Below are positions 42,605 to 52,102 of a DNA stretch of 64,000 nt, in pieces. The notes beneath the pieces were generated by a model. It saw nothing but the letters and a program-made list of their open reading frames with translations, was not told where the DNA came from and did not search any database. The translations under genes were made by a program, and so were the position numbers. How positions within the stretch are numbered: position 1 is the stretch's first letter; every line of letters begins with the position of its first letter. Source of the stretch: SHZL01 sp963784425 (GTDB taxonomy: Bacteria; Pseudomonadota; Gammaproteobacteria; Xanthomonadales; SZUA-36); contig CAWARM010000010.1 in NCBI GenBank assembly GCA_963784425.1, positions 62,001 to 126,000 on the forward strand. Direction: 5' to 3'.

Positions 42605-45292
42605 ATGGGAGTCCGCGGCGTGAACCTGGAATTCGACAAGCTTCGTCACGACAGCGACCCTCTGGAAACACAGGAGTGGCTGGAATCACTGCAGGCTGTC
42701 ATCGGCCGTGAAGGGCCTGACCGCGCTCACTACCTGTTGGAAAAGCTGGTGGATTTCACCCGGCGATCCGGCGGCTACCTGCCTTACGATGCCACTACCG
42801 CCTACATCAACACTATTCCGCCACACATGGAAAAGCACACTCCCGGCAATGCCGAGATGGAGTACAAGATCCGCTCCCTGATTCGATGGAACGCGATGGC
42901 CACCGTGCTTCGCGCCAGCAAGAGGGGAGGTGAACTGGGCGGGCATATTGCAAGTTTTGCTTCAGCGGCAACGCTGTACGACGTCGGTTTCAATCATTTT
43001 TTCCGTGGGCCGGATCATCCCGGCGGTGGCGATCTGCTGTATATCCAGGGGCATTCCTCACCCGGTATTTACGCCCGCTCGTTCCTCGAAGGCCAGATAA
43101 GTGCTGAGCAGTTGGATAAATTCCGCGAGGAATCGGAAGGCAAGGGCCTTAGCTCTTACCCGCATCCGTGGCTGATGCCGAATTACTGGCAAATACCCAC
43201 GGTGTCCATGGGTCTCGGACCGATCATGGCAATCTACCAGGCGCGTTTTCTCAAGTACCTGCACAACCGCGGGATTGCTGATACTTCGGACCGGCGCGTG
43301 TGGTGTTTCCTGGGTGACGGTGAAACCGATGAGCCGGAATCTTTGGGCGCAATCTCGCTGGCTGGCCGGGAAAAGCTGAACAACCTCATATTTGTCGTCA
43401 ACTGCAACCTGCAGCGCCTTGACGGCCCGGTGCGTGGCAACGGCAAAATCATCCAGGAACTGGAAAGCGTATTCCGCGGGGCCGGATGGAGCGTATTGAA
43501 AGTCATTTGGGGAGCTTATTGGGATCCCTTGTTTGCCAAAGACAAAGATGGCCTGCTGCGCAAACGCATGGAAGAAGCCCTGGATGGCGATTACCAGAAT
43601 TACAAGGCCAAGGGCGGCGCATACACGCGGGAGCATTTTTTCGGAAAATACCCGGAACTGCTGGAGATGGTTGCGAGCATGTCGAATGATGACATCTGGC
43701 GTCTGAACCGCGGTGGACATGACCCGCACAAGATTTATGCGGCTTACCATGAGGCTATCAAGCCCAGGGAGAGGCCCATTGTCATCCTGGCAAAGACGGT
43801 CAAGGGTTATGGAATGGGTGGCGCCGGCGAAGCCCAGAACATAACCCACCAGCAGAAAAAAATGGATGTCGATTCCATCCGGCAGTTCCGCGACCGTTTC
43901 AATGTTCCGATTTCAGATGAAGAAATTGAGAATATCCCGTACTACCACCCGGGAGTTGACAGTCCGGAAGTTCAGTACCTGCTGGAGCGCCGCAAGCAAT
44001 TGGGCGGGTTTTTGCCCCAGCGCCGATCCGAATGCCAGGCATTGGAAATTCCCGGGCTGGAGGCTTTTGAGTCCTTGCTCAAAACGACCGGCGACCGCGA
44101 AATCAGCAGCACCATGGCTTTCGTCCGCACACTGGCTATTTTGCTGCGGGATCAGAAACTGGCCTCTCACATTGTCCCCATCGTTGCTGATGAAGCGCGG
44201 ACTTTTGGCATGGAGGGCATGTTCCGGCAGCTGGGAATCTACTCCTCAGTGGGCCAACTCTACACGCCGGTGGATTCTGACCAGTTGATGTTTTACAAGG
44301 AGGACAAGAAGGGGCAGATTCTGCAGGAGGGAATCACTGAAGCCGGGGCGATGTCGTCCTGGATTGCCGCGGCAACCAGCTATGCCAGCAACGGCGTGCC
44401 CATGATTCCATTCTTTATCTTCTATTCAATGTTTGGTTTTCAGCGCATTGGTGACCTTGCCTGGGCCGCGGGCGATATGCGGGCCAAAGGTTTCCTCATC
44501 GGTGGCACGGCCGGCCGCACCACGCTGAACGGCGAGGGTTTGCAGCACGAGGATGGCAACAGTCACATGATGTCCGGCATGGTGCCCAATTGCATCTCCT
44601 ATGACCCCACGTTTGCATACGAAGTGGCAGTTATTGTGCAGGATGGTCTGCGGCGCATGTACCAGGAAAAAGAAGACGTTTATTACTACATGACGGTGAT
44701 GAACGAGAATTACACCCATCCGGACATGCCGGCCGGTGCCGAAGAAGGAATCCGCAAAGGCCTTTACCTCCTCAGCCCGGGTCCGGAAGGAGCGCGCAGA
44801 GTGCAGTTGATGGGTTCCGGCGCCATCCTGCGGGAAGCCATAGCCGCTGCCAACATCCTGGAGCAGGATTTTGGCGTGGTGGCCGACATCTGGAGTGCGA
44901 CGAGTTTCACGGAACTGCGCAGGAACGGGGTGGCATGCGCCCGTTGGAACCGGCTTAACCCGGAAAAGGAACCCCGCATACCCTGGATTACGCAGTGTTT
45001 TGCAGGGCGCAAGGGGCCGGTTGTCGCCGCGTCGGACTATGTTCGGGGATTTGCCGACCAGGTGCGCGGTTTCCTGCAGGAGTCGGACTACATCGTTCTT
45101 GGCACAGATGGTTTCGGACGCTCGGACACACGGCAGAAATTGCGCCGGTTCTTTGAGGTTGATCGCTTCCACATCGCTTATGCAGCTTTATACGCCCTTT
45201 ACCGGCAGGGCGCGGTCGGGCAAGGCGAATTGTTGGCAGCACGCAGCAAGCTGGGAATTGATCCTGGCAAGATCAATCCGGCGAACGCCTGA
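42605..45292 (+). CDS. aceE: Pyruvate dehydrogenase E1 component, homodimeric
   Basis: The 895-residue product has DPLETQEWLESLQAVI near the N-terminus, GPDHPGGGDLLYIQGHSSPG, the TPP-binding GDGETDEPESLGAI with FVVNCNLQRLDGPVRGNGKI, and VADEARTFGMEGMFRQLGIY. It decarboxylates pyruvate and acetylates E2. The ATG at 42605 directly follows the maeB stop; a GTG at 42620 with GGGAG 8 bases upstream is an equally good start. It lies in a maeB-aceE-aceF-protease-lpd series. Confidence 0.97.
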   Translation: MGVRGVNLEFDKLRHDSDPLETQEWLESLQAVIGREGPDRAHYLLEKLVDFTRRSGGYLPYDATTAYINTIPPHMEKHTPGNAEMEYKIRSLIRWNAMATVLRASKRGGELGGHIASFASAATLYDVGFNHFFRGPDHPGGGDLLYIQGHSSPGIYARSFLEGQISAEQLDKFREESEGKGLSSYPHPWLMPNYWQIPTVSMGLGPIMAIYQARFLKYLHNRGIADTSDRRVWCFLGDGETDEPESLGAISLAGREKLNNLIFVVNCNLQRLDGPVRGNGKIIQELESVFRGAGWSVLKVIWGAYWDPLFAKDKDGLLRKRMEEALDGDYQNYKAKGGAYTREHFFGKYPELLEMVASMSNDDIWRLNRGGHDPHKIYAAYHEAIKPRERPIVILAKTVKGYGMGGAGEAQNITHQQKKMDVDSIRQFRDRFNVPISDEEIENIPYYHPGVDSPEVQYLLERRKQLGGFLPQRRSECQALEIPGLEAFESLLKTTGDREISSTMAFVRTLAILLRDQKLASHIVPIVADEARTFGMEGMFRQLGIYSSVGQLYTPVDSDQLMFYKEDKKGQILQEGITEAGAMSSWIAAATSYASNGVPMIPFFIFYSMFGFQRIGDLAWAAGDMRAKGFLIGGTAGRTTLNGEGLQHEDGNSHMMSGMVPNCISYDPTFAYEVAVIVQDGLRRMYQEKEDVYYYMTVMNENYTHPDMPAGAEEGIRKGLYLLSPGPEGARRVQLMGSGAILREAIAAANILEQDFGVVADIWSATSFTELRRNGVACARWNRLNPEKEPRIPWITQCFAGRKGPVVAASDYVRGFADQVRGFLQESDYIVLGTDGFGRSDTRQKLRRFFEVDRFHIAYAALYALYRQGAVGQGELLAARSKLGIDPGKINPANA

Positions 45293-45323
45293 GCGCAAAT
45301 GGCCTGATGATGCGGAGCCAACA

Positions 45324-46691
45324 GTGAGCCCAATGCCAAAACTGAGCACCATGATTGAAATCAAGGTTCCGGATATCGGGGACTTCACCAATATCCCGGT
45401 GATCGAGGTGCTGGTGTCCGCCGGAGATCGGGTAAAGGCCGAAGACTCCCTGGTGACGCTCGAGAGCGACAAGGCCACCATGGAAGTACCCAGCCCACAG
45501 GCTGGCGTAATTCGCGAAATGAGGCTGAAACTGAACGACAAGGTTTCCGCTGGTGACGTGGTGGCCATACTCGAAATAGAGGCTCAGCAGGAAGCCTCTG
45601 CCCAGGCTCCTGTTCGGCCCGAAGGCCAGCCGGAACTCGAGCTGGAAATCAGGCCGGAAGCCAGGCCAGAACCAGGGCAGGGAGCGGTCTCGAAAGAAGC
45701 CATGCCCCAGGGCGTTCCAGCAAATCCAGCTGCACTTGCTTCCCAGTTAATTGCACAAGGCTACGCGGCGGTGGACCCGTCCCTGGTGCCCTATGCCAGC
45801 CCCTCGGTCCGGCAGTTTGCGCGCGAACTGGGCGCAGACCTGAAGCAGGTCAAAGGCACGGGCGGCGGTGGCCGTATTCTGCAAGAAGATGTCACTTCAT
45901 TCGTAAAATCCGTCATGACCCGTCCACCGGTGGAGAGATCCAGCCCGGTCGGTTTTGAACTGCCTCCGCCACCCAAGGTGGATTTCTCACAATTTGGTGA
46001 AATCAGCGAGCAGCCCCTGAGCCGGATCCAGAAGTTATCCGCGGGGTACCTGCACCGCAACTGGATAAGCATTCCCCACGTGACCCAGCATGACGAGGCG
46101 GACATCACCGACATGGAGGCGTTTCGCAAGGCTCACTCTGCGGATGCCGAAAAGCAGGGTTTCAAGCTGACTCCGCTGGTGTTTCTGATCAAAGCCAGTG
46201 TTGCGGCTCTGAAAAAATTCCCGCAGTTCAATGCTTCGCTTGATACATCGGGCAAAAACCTGATCCTGAAAAGCTACTTCAATATTGGCATTGCGGTGGA
46301 TACTTCCGAGGGGTTGGTAGTTCCCGTTCTGCGGGAGTGCAACCGCAAGAGCGTCATGGAACTGGCCAAAGAACTTGCCGAGATCAGCGTCCGCGCCAGG
46401 GAACAGAAGCTCAAGCTCCAGGACATCCAGGGAGGGTGTTTTTCCATTTCCAGCCTGGGCGGAATTGGCGGCACGGGATTCACGCCGATTATCAATGCAC
46501 CTGAAGTCGCAGTCATGGGAGTATCGCGTTCGCGCATGCAGGCGGTATGGAACGGCAAGTCGTTTGAACCGCGGCTGATGTTGCCGCTTTCCGTCTCCTA
46601 CGATCACCGGGTGATTGATGGCGCAACCGCAGCCCGGTTCACCCGTTTCCTGGGCAGCCAGCTTGAGGACCTCAGACTTCTCATGCTCTAG
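45324..46691 (+). CDS. aceF: Dihydrolipoamide acetyltransferase (pyruvate dehydrogenase E2)
   Basis: The protein of about 455 residues has one lipoyl domain with the lipoylated Lys in LESDKATMEVPS, a Pro/Glu-rich linker, an E1/E3-binding domain (ASPSVRQFARELGADLKQV) and the catalytic core ending with SYDHRVIDGATAARF. One lipoyl domain is at the low end for gammaproteobacterial E2. GTG 45324 has GGAG 6 bases upstream; ATG 45333 or 45351 would give MPKLSTM or MIEIKVPDIG. The open frame extends back into aceE, but that part is rejected. Confidence 0.95.
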   Translation: MSPMPKLSTMIEIKVPDIGDFTNIPVIEVLVSAGDRVKAEDSLVTLESDKATMEVPSPQAGVIREMRLKLNDKVSAGDVVAILEIEAQQEASAQAPVRPEGQPELELEIRPEARPEPGQGAVSKEAMPQGVPANPAALASQLIAQGYAAVDPSLVPYASPSVRQFARELGADLKQVKGTGGGGRILQEDVTSFVKSVMTRPPVERSSPVGFELPPPPKVDFSQFGEISEQPLSRIQKLSAGYLHRNWISIPHVTQHDEADITDMEAFRKAHSADAEKQGFKLTPLVFLIKASVAALKKFPQFNASLDTSGKNLILKSYFNIGIAVDTSEGLVVPVLRECNRKSVMELAKELAEISVRAREQKLKLQDIQGGCFSISSLGGIGGTGFTPIINAPEVAVMGVSRSRMQAVWNGKSFEPRLMLPLSVSYDHRVIDGATAARFTRFLGSQLEDLRLLML

Positions 46692-46712
46692 GCGCACCGG
46701 TAACCCATAAAC

Positions 46713-47237
46713 ATGTCTGAGCAACAGGATGAACAACCGCCAGGTCAAAGCCGGCGCCTCTATTGGGCCGCCATAGTTGCCATCATGCTGGGACTGACGG
46801 CGCTCTATACCGCAACCTTGCGAAATGATGGCGGAATGCGCCTGGAGCAGGACAGGGAAGGCCGCGTCCTGGTCGTGCTGCAACGCCAGCGTAATGGCCA
46901 CTTCAGCGCCACCGGTGAGATCAACGGGCAGCCGGTCGAATTCCTGATTGATACCGGGGCAACCGATGTGGCCGTGTCGGAGCAGTTGGCCCGTGACCTG
47001 GACCTGGAGTTTGGCCCGGGCGTGACGGTCATGACCGCCGCGGGACCATCGGCCGGCTGGATGACCAGGCTGGCAAGGGTGCAGGTTGGCGCCCTGGTGC
47101 TGCGGGACGTGAGTGCAACGATTGCTTCCGGCCTGGGAGAAGAGTCTTTGCTCGGTATGAGCTTCTTGCAACATTTCAGTATCGTCCAGGAAGGGGATAC
47201 GCTGGTGATTGCCAGTCGCGGAGGCGATGAACCATGA
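46713..47237 (+). CDS. Retropepsin-like membrane-anchored aspartic protease
   Basis: The 174-residue product has one N-terminal membrane helix (about 17-36) and a single retropepsin-type lobe with EFLIDTGATDVAVSEQLA (catalytic Asp near residue 82) and the C-terminal LLGMSFLQHF. It matches the TIGR02281 clan-AA group, which must dimerise to form the active site, likely in the periplasm. It sits between aceF and lpd, and its stop overlaps the lpd ATG (ATGA), an unusual place for a protease. Confidence 0.87.
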   Translation: MSEQQDEQPPGQSRRLYWAAIVAIMLGLTALYTATLRNDGGMRLEQDREGRVLVVLQRQRNGHFSATGEINGQPVEFLIDTGATDVAVSEQLARDLDLEFGPGVTVMTAAGPSAGWMTRLARVQVGALVLRDVSATIASGLGEESLLGMSFLQHFSIVQEGDTLVIASRGGDEP

Positions 47238-48649
47238 GTCAAACATACGATGTGGTTGTATTGGGCGCCGGGCCGGGCGGTTACACCGCTGCCTTTCGCG
47301 CCGCGGACCTGGGGCTGAAAGTGGCCCTGGTCGAGCGTTACCCCGTGCTGGGCGGGGTTTGCCTGAATGTCGGTTGCATACCTTCAAAAGCCTTGCTGCA
47401 CACGGCGCAAATCATCGATGAAGCGGCCGCCATAGCCAGCCACGGGGTTCAGTTTGGTGATCCCCGCATTGAGCTCGACAAACTGCGAGCCTACAAAGAT
47501 GGAGTGGTCAACAAAATGGCCAGCGGGCTGTCTGCCCTGGCGAAGAGGCGGTCCATCGAGGTGGTTCAGGGAGTGGGTGCTTTTACCGGTCCGCACGATA
47601 TCTCAGTTAAACAGGGCGGGGAAACACGAACCCTGGATTTTGCCCACGCCATTATCGCCGTCGGTTCACAATCCATGGAGCTGCCGGGCTTGCCCTGGGG
47701 TGACCCGCGCCTGATGGACTCCACTGCAGCGCTGCGACTCGATGAGATTCCGATGCGCCTGCTGGTGATAGGCGGCGGAATTATCGGCCTGGAAATGGCC
47801 TGTATTTATGCGGCGCTGGGCAGCAAGGTTACAGTGGTTGAATTGACCGGCCAACTGATGCCGGGTGCTGATCCCGACCTGGTCAAGCCTTTGCAAAGCC
47901 GCGTCGCCAAGCGCTATGAACACATCTACCTGGAAACACGGGTGACCCAGGTCGATGTCGCTGATGATGCTCTGGTGGCGCGGTTCGAAGGTTCCGGTGC
48001 TCCAGCATCGGCGCCATTTGACCGTGTTCTGGTTGCAGTCGGGCGTACCCCCAACGGCAGGTCAATAGGCGCGGACTCTGCCGGCGTTGCCGTTTCAGAT
48101 AAGGGTTTTATCGAGGTGGACCGGCAAATGCGCAGCAATGTTCAGCATATCTTTGCCATTGGTGATGTCGTGGGTCAGCCCATGCTCGCACACAAGGCCA
48201 GCCACGAGGGCAAGGTCGCAGCCGAGGTTATTGCCGGGAAGAAAAGCTCCTTTGACGCAAGAGTCATTCCTGCAGTTGCCTACACCGACCCCGAAGTGGC
48301 CTGGGTCGGTTTGACCGAGACGGAAGTCCGCAAGTCTGGCGTCGCGTGCGAAGTGAGCCGCTTCCCGTGGGCAGCCAGTGGCAGGGCCGTGGGCATTGAC
48401 CGCACCGAGGGATTCACCAAGCTGCTGTTTGATAGCTCTACCAGGAGGCTGGTTGGAGCTGGAATTGTTGGCCCACATGCCGGTGACTTGATTGCAGAGT
48501 GCGCCCTGGCGATCGAAATGGGTTGTGATGCCGCGGACATTGCCCTGACCATCCATCCGCACCCGACCTTGTCCGAAAGTATCGCCATGGCTGCCGAGGT
48601 ATTCGAGGGCACCATAACGGACCTGTATATCCCCAGGAAGAGAGGATGA
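47234..48649 (+). CDS. lpdA: Dihydrolipoamide dehydrogenase (E3)
   Basis: The 471-residue flavoprotein has VVLGAGPGGYTAAFRAADLG for FAD, the redox pair in GGVCLNVGCIPSKALL, the NAD site VIGGGIIGLEMACIYAALG, FAIGDVVGQPMLAHKA and the C-terminal catalytic HPHPTLSE. It reoxidises lipoamide of E2. It ends the maeB-pdh series, 5 bases before a convergent gene. Confidence 0.97.
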   Translation: MSQTYDVVVLGAGPGGYTAAFRAADLGLKVALVERYPVLGGVCLNVGCIPSKALLHTAQIIDEAAAIASHGVQFGDPRIELDKLRAYKDGVVNKMASGLSALAKRRSIEVVQGVGAFTGPHDISVKQGGETRTLDFAHAIIAVGSQSMELPGLPWGDPRLMDSTAALRLDEIPMRLLVIGGGIIGLEMACIYAALGSKVTVVELTGQLMPGADPDLVKPLQSRVAKRYEHIYLETRVTQVDVADDALVARFEGSGAPASAPFDRVLVAVGRTPNGRSIGADSAGVAVSDKGFIEVDRQMRSNVQHIFAIGDVVGQPMLAHKASHEGKVAAEVIAGKKSSFDARVIPAVAYTDPEVAWVGLTETEVRKSGVACEVSRFPWAASGRAVGIDRTEGFTKLLFDSSTRRLVGAGIVGPHAGDLIAECALAIEMGCDAADIALTIHPHPTLSESIAMAAEVFEGTITDLYIPRKRG

Positions 48650-48654
48650 GTAGC

Positions 48655-49419
48655 TCAGCCCTTTTTGCGGAACCTGAAAATCACCTGGTCGGTCTTGCCG
48701 CGCACGGATGGATCAGACATCGGCAGGTTATGGTCGTCAGCTGAATTTCTCAGCACGTTCAGTTCGCCTTCAAACACAAAACACGTGCCCTCAAGGTCTG
48801 CCTTGATCCGCTGAGGATCTATGCGATGCAGTTTTTCGCCTGATTCGTGGGGATCCGCACCCTGGTTTGCCACGTGATCAATGACTCCCAGCACTGCCCC
48901 TGGTTTCAGTGCAGCGCACAGTTTTGCTGTTAGCGCAGGCACATCGATGGCCGGCCACCCGTTATCCGCATCGACAGTGTAGAAGTCGTGCCAGGTCAGC
49001 GTGGCAAATGCCGCGTCAAAGGAATCCGCCGGTAGATTCAGCTCGTACGTCTCCGCGGTCAGGCGTTCGACGTTTGCAAGATGGTTGTTACCGTACCTTT
49101 GCTCCAGTTCTTCGGCCACATAGGCCAGGTAGGCAGCATTGTTATGGGCCACTACCGAGCCATCGGGCCCAACCACGCCGCTGAGTATCTCGGTGTAGTA
49201 ACCGCCGCCGGAAAACAGGTCAAGGACGCGCATTCCCGGCTTGATTTCAAAAAAGGCCAGCACCTCGTCCGGTTTGCGCAGGGGGTCTTTTGCCCGGTCA
49301 CTTTCCAGCCGGGCAGGCTGTGCCAGGGCTTCTGCAATGACGGCCTGCGTGGAAGGCCCGCCACCATCCGAACAGGGCGATACCAGCAAAAGGCTTAAAA
49401 CGGCTTGCATGCAGGTCAT
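48655..49419 (-). CDS. Exported class I SAM-dependent methyltransferase-like protein
   Basis: From ATG 49419, preceded by GGGAGAAG, the 254-residue product starts with a signal-like segment (MTCMQAVLSLLLVSPCSDGG), then GMRVLDLFSGGGYYTEILSG (motif I), FATLTWHDFYT, and PGAVLGVIDHVANQG. This matches a family of predicted periplasmic methyltransferases with unknown substrate. A Cys after LLVSP might act as a lipobox. SAM in the periplasm is unusual, so the activity is uncertain. Confidence 0.78.
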   Translation of the reverse strand: MTCMQAVLSLLLVSPCSDGGGPSTQAVIAEALAQPARLESDRAKDPLRKPDEVLAFFEIKPGMRVLDLFSGGGYYTEILSGVVGPDGSVVAHNNAAYLAYVAEELEQRYGNNHLANVERLTAETYELNLPADSFDAAFATLTWHDFYTVDADNGWPAIDVPALTAKLCAALKPGAVLGVIDHVANQGADPHESGEKLHRIDPQRIKADLEGTCFVFEGELNVLRNSADDHNLPMSDPSVRGKTDQVIFRFRKKG

Positions 49420-49837
49420 GATCTTCTCCCGATACTGGCTTGTCGCCAATCGCGCGGATTATAGGCCAGGCAAGCAGTTAAACCGTTTTTGAACCTGGCT
49501 TTATCGGCAAAATGACGCCGCAATGCGATAAAGCGTCCTCTTCCCGCAGGGGCAACGCATGGTCTTGAGCAAAACGGTGGTGGCGATCGGATCAAATTCC
49601 GATGGCAGCATGACTCAGGTCATGGCAGGGCAAGGTGGATACAGGGTGCCTGTGCGTTTTTCCGTACGTTGTCGTATGATACTTTCGTCAAAGTAGTTTT
49701 CGGCCAATCGATGTCCTGTCAGTGCCCCAGGGTTAATCAATCGCTGAATTCCCGCGATCTGGGTTCTCCGTGCAACAGGTTGGTAGCCGAAAGTTCCAAT
49801 AAGTAGGTTCATCACTACACAGGTTTCGGGGGCACAA
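49420..49837 (+). promoter_or_regulatory. Long intergenic region before the lipase gene, with a palindrome
   Basis: No gene is seen in 418 bases. A perfect ATGAC-TCAG-GTCAT (49610-49623) shares the core TGAC-N4-GTCA with the site at 2699-2712 before the TonB receptor. A good -10 TATGAT (49675-49680) follows, without a clear -35. The leader to the ATG at 49838 would be about 150 bases. Confidence 0.35.
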
Positions 49838-52102
49838 ATGATTAATAAACGTCTGATTTTCCTTATTCTTGCTTCACTATTTGTCACCCAGACCCTGGCG
49901 GCATCGCCATATACGGGTAAGAACAAGAATGGCAGCACCGTCACCGATGTAGTGACGGCGGTCTTCAATCCTTCCGCTGGCCAGCTGCCATTTCCACACA
50001 ATCTGCTGTTCACCGGGACCAAGGATCTGACGCTGAATCCACCGGTTGCGAACCCGGCAAATATTGGCGATCCGGCCGTGTGGCTTAGCGCGATGGATGG
50101 TTTCAGCACGACGGAAAAGTGGGTTGCAGGCTTTGTGAACAATGTCAGGGCCCCCGCGCAGATCGCCCCGGCTTCGGTGGTGCCTGGCCAGAGCGTACGG
50201 GTGTTCCAGGTCACTACCCAGCAATTCCTTGTGGTCACATCGATCGTTCGGGAGCTGACACCGGGTGTGGATTTCGTGGCTGTCGCCAGTGGCAGTTCGG
50301 TTGCCATCATTCCATTGAAGCCACTGAAGGAATATTCCAGCTACATGGCCGTACTGACCAATGGCATCACCGATACGGCTGGGAATGATGCCACGCCTGA
50401 TTCAACTTATTTCCTTGCCAAGCGCCGCACTCCCTGGGTGGATGCTAACGGCCACAGTACCTATTCCCTGATCGACGATGCCACCGCACGATCGCTGGAG
50501 CCTTTGCGCCAGATTACCCAATCAATGGAGCTGAATGCGGCCAGCAAGGGAATCAACCCGGATGACATCGTGCTGAGCTGGACGGTACAGACTCAATCGA
50601 TCACGCCCACCTTGAAGTTGCTGCGCAGTATTGCGGCACCGATGCCGGTACTGGCCGGACCCACCGGCCTGAATACTTCCGCAGTCGGCGGTTTCGGACT
50701 TGCGAATATCGTCATTGGGGTAATTACGCTTCCCTATTATTCAGGGATTCCATCGGCAGGAAACCCTGTCGCGCCTTTGACTGACTTCTGGAAAGCGCCA
50801 CCGGGCGGTTATGTTCCGCCGTTTAACCAGTTCGGACTGGATCCGACCTCGACCAACGTTACGATCGCCAATCCATTTCCGGTGCTGACCGGTACGCAGA
50901 CCGTGCCATTGATACTCACCGTGCCAAATGCCAATTCCGGTTTCACCAAACCCGCAGGGGGATGGCCAGTGGTGATCTTCGTCCACGGTATCACGCGCAA
51001 CCGCACCGACATGCTGGCCATTGCCGATGCCCTCGCCAGCGTTGGTTATGCATGCATTGCCATTGACCAGCCATTGCATGGCGTGGTGCCTGACGTTGCT
51101 CCGCAACTCGCGCCGTTCTACATCGAGAACACACCATTTGGACCCATTGCCAACGAGCGCACCTTCGATGCCGACTACTTTAACAACGCGACCGGCGCAT
51201 TTGGTCCGGATGGAATCAAGGATGCTTCGGGCAGCAGCTATTTCAACCTGGGTAATATGCGCGCAGTGCGAGACAATATACGCCAGGCGCAGGTGGATTT
51301 TTCCACACTGGCCGTCAGCTTGCAGAATATCAGCTACGATGGTGATGCAATTCCGGACCTCAGTGGCCTGAACGTTGCGGCGGTCGCCCAGTCGTTTGGT
51401 ACGTTTACTGCGACCGGCTTCCTCGCAGTCGAGCCAACCGTTTCCCGGGCCTATTACAGCGCCGCCGGTGCGGTTTTACTCAGGACGGCTGAGGCCGGAG
51501 CTTTCGGCGTTCAAATTCGCGCTGCCCTGGCCGCCGCAGGCGTGCTACCGGGCACAGCGCAATTTGAGCAATTCATGCTGGTCGGCCAGACGGTGCTTGG
51601 CAGTGCGGACCCTGCAAGCTGGGCCGCGGAAGCCGTCGCGCGGATTCCGCTCGCCCACAGCGAGATCGTGAACGACAACACGGTGCCCAATGTCGTGGCT
51701 GGCTCCCCCATGGCAGGCGGGGAGGGCCTGAACAGGCTGATGGGTTTGCTCAGCTACAGCAGCAGCCAGGCCAACCCTGCCGGGCTGCGCGCGGTCGCTC
51801 GATTCCTGCCGCCAGCGATACACAGTTCGCTACTCTCTCCGGTTGCCGCACCGGCTTCAACTGCCGAGATGCAGGGACAGATGGCTTCTTTCATTGCGTC
51901 CCTGGGTACCTACGTGCAGGTTAGTAATTCCAGTGTCTTGGTACCGGTCGCGCAAGAAGAGATTTCTGCTGCAAGCGAGGCCGCCGCTAACGTGGACACG
52001 ACTGACGTCAGCATGGTGGTTTCAGCGGGCACTGATCTGGAAAATATCTCCATTGAGCCAATGAGCATTGTCGTGCAACAGGGAGAAGCTGCAAATGAAT
52101 AA
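49838..52102 (+). CDS. Extracellular lipase, Pla-1/cef (VolA-like) family
   Basis: The 754-residue product has a signal peptide (MINKRLIFLILASLFVTQTLA) with no lipobox. Its N-terminal domain contains VTAVFNPSAGQLPFPHNLLF and VSWTVQTQ-type repeats. The alpha/beta-hydrolase part has WPVVIFVHGITRNRTDMLAIA (oxyanion strand) and the nucleophile-type AVAQSFGTF near residue 520, where A-Q-S-F-G replaces the usual G-x-S-x-G. This fits the Pla-1/cef lipases, which release fatty acids from lysophospholipids outside the cell. Its stop overlaps the next gene by 8 bases. Confidence 0.85.
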   Translation: MINKRLIFLILASLFVTQTLAASPYTGKNKNGSTVTDVVTAVFNPSAGQLPFPHNLLFTGTKDLTLNPPVANPANIGDPAVWLSAMDGFSTTEKWVAGFVNNVRAPAQIAPASVVPGQSVRVFQVTTQQFLVVTSIVRELTPGVDFVAVASGSSVAIIPLKPLKEYSSYMAVLTNGITDTAGNDATPDSTYFLAKRRTPWVDANGHSTYSLIDDATARSLEPLRQITQSMELNAASKGINPDDIVLSWTVQTQSITPTLKLLRSIAAPMPVLAGPTGLNTSAVGGFGLANIVIGVITLPYYSGIPSAGNPVAPLTDFWKAPPGGYVPPFNQFGLDPTSTNVTIANPFPVLTGTQTVPLILTVPNANSGFTKPAGGWPVVIFVHGITRNRTDMLAIADALASVGYACIAIDQPLHGVVPDVAPQLAPFYIENTPFGPIANERTFDADYFNNATGAFGPDGIKDASGSSYFNLGNMRAVRDNIRQAQVDFSTLAVSLQNISYDGDAIPDLSGLNVAAVAQSFGTFTATGFLAVEPTVSRAYYSAAGAVLLRTAEAGAFGVQIRAALAAAGVLPGTAQFEQFMLVGQTVLGSADPASWAAEAVARIPLAHSEIVNDNTVPNVVAGSPMAGGEGLNRLMGLLSYSSSQANPAGLRAVARFLPPAIHSSLLSPVAAPASTAEMQGQMASFIASLGTYVQVSNSSVLVPVAQEEISAASEAAANVDTTDVSMVVSAGTDLENISIEPMSIVVQQGEAANE

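Noticed and set aside
44871..45323. Upstream extension of the aceF frame
   Set aside because: It lies within the aceE coding region in another frame; lipoyl-domain homology begins only after 45324.
46035..47387. Minus-strand open frame of 450 codons
   Set aside because: It is antisense to aceF, the protease gene and lpd, has no domain features, and reflects high-GC shadow coding.
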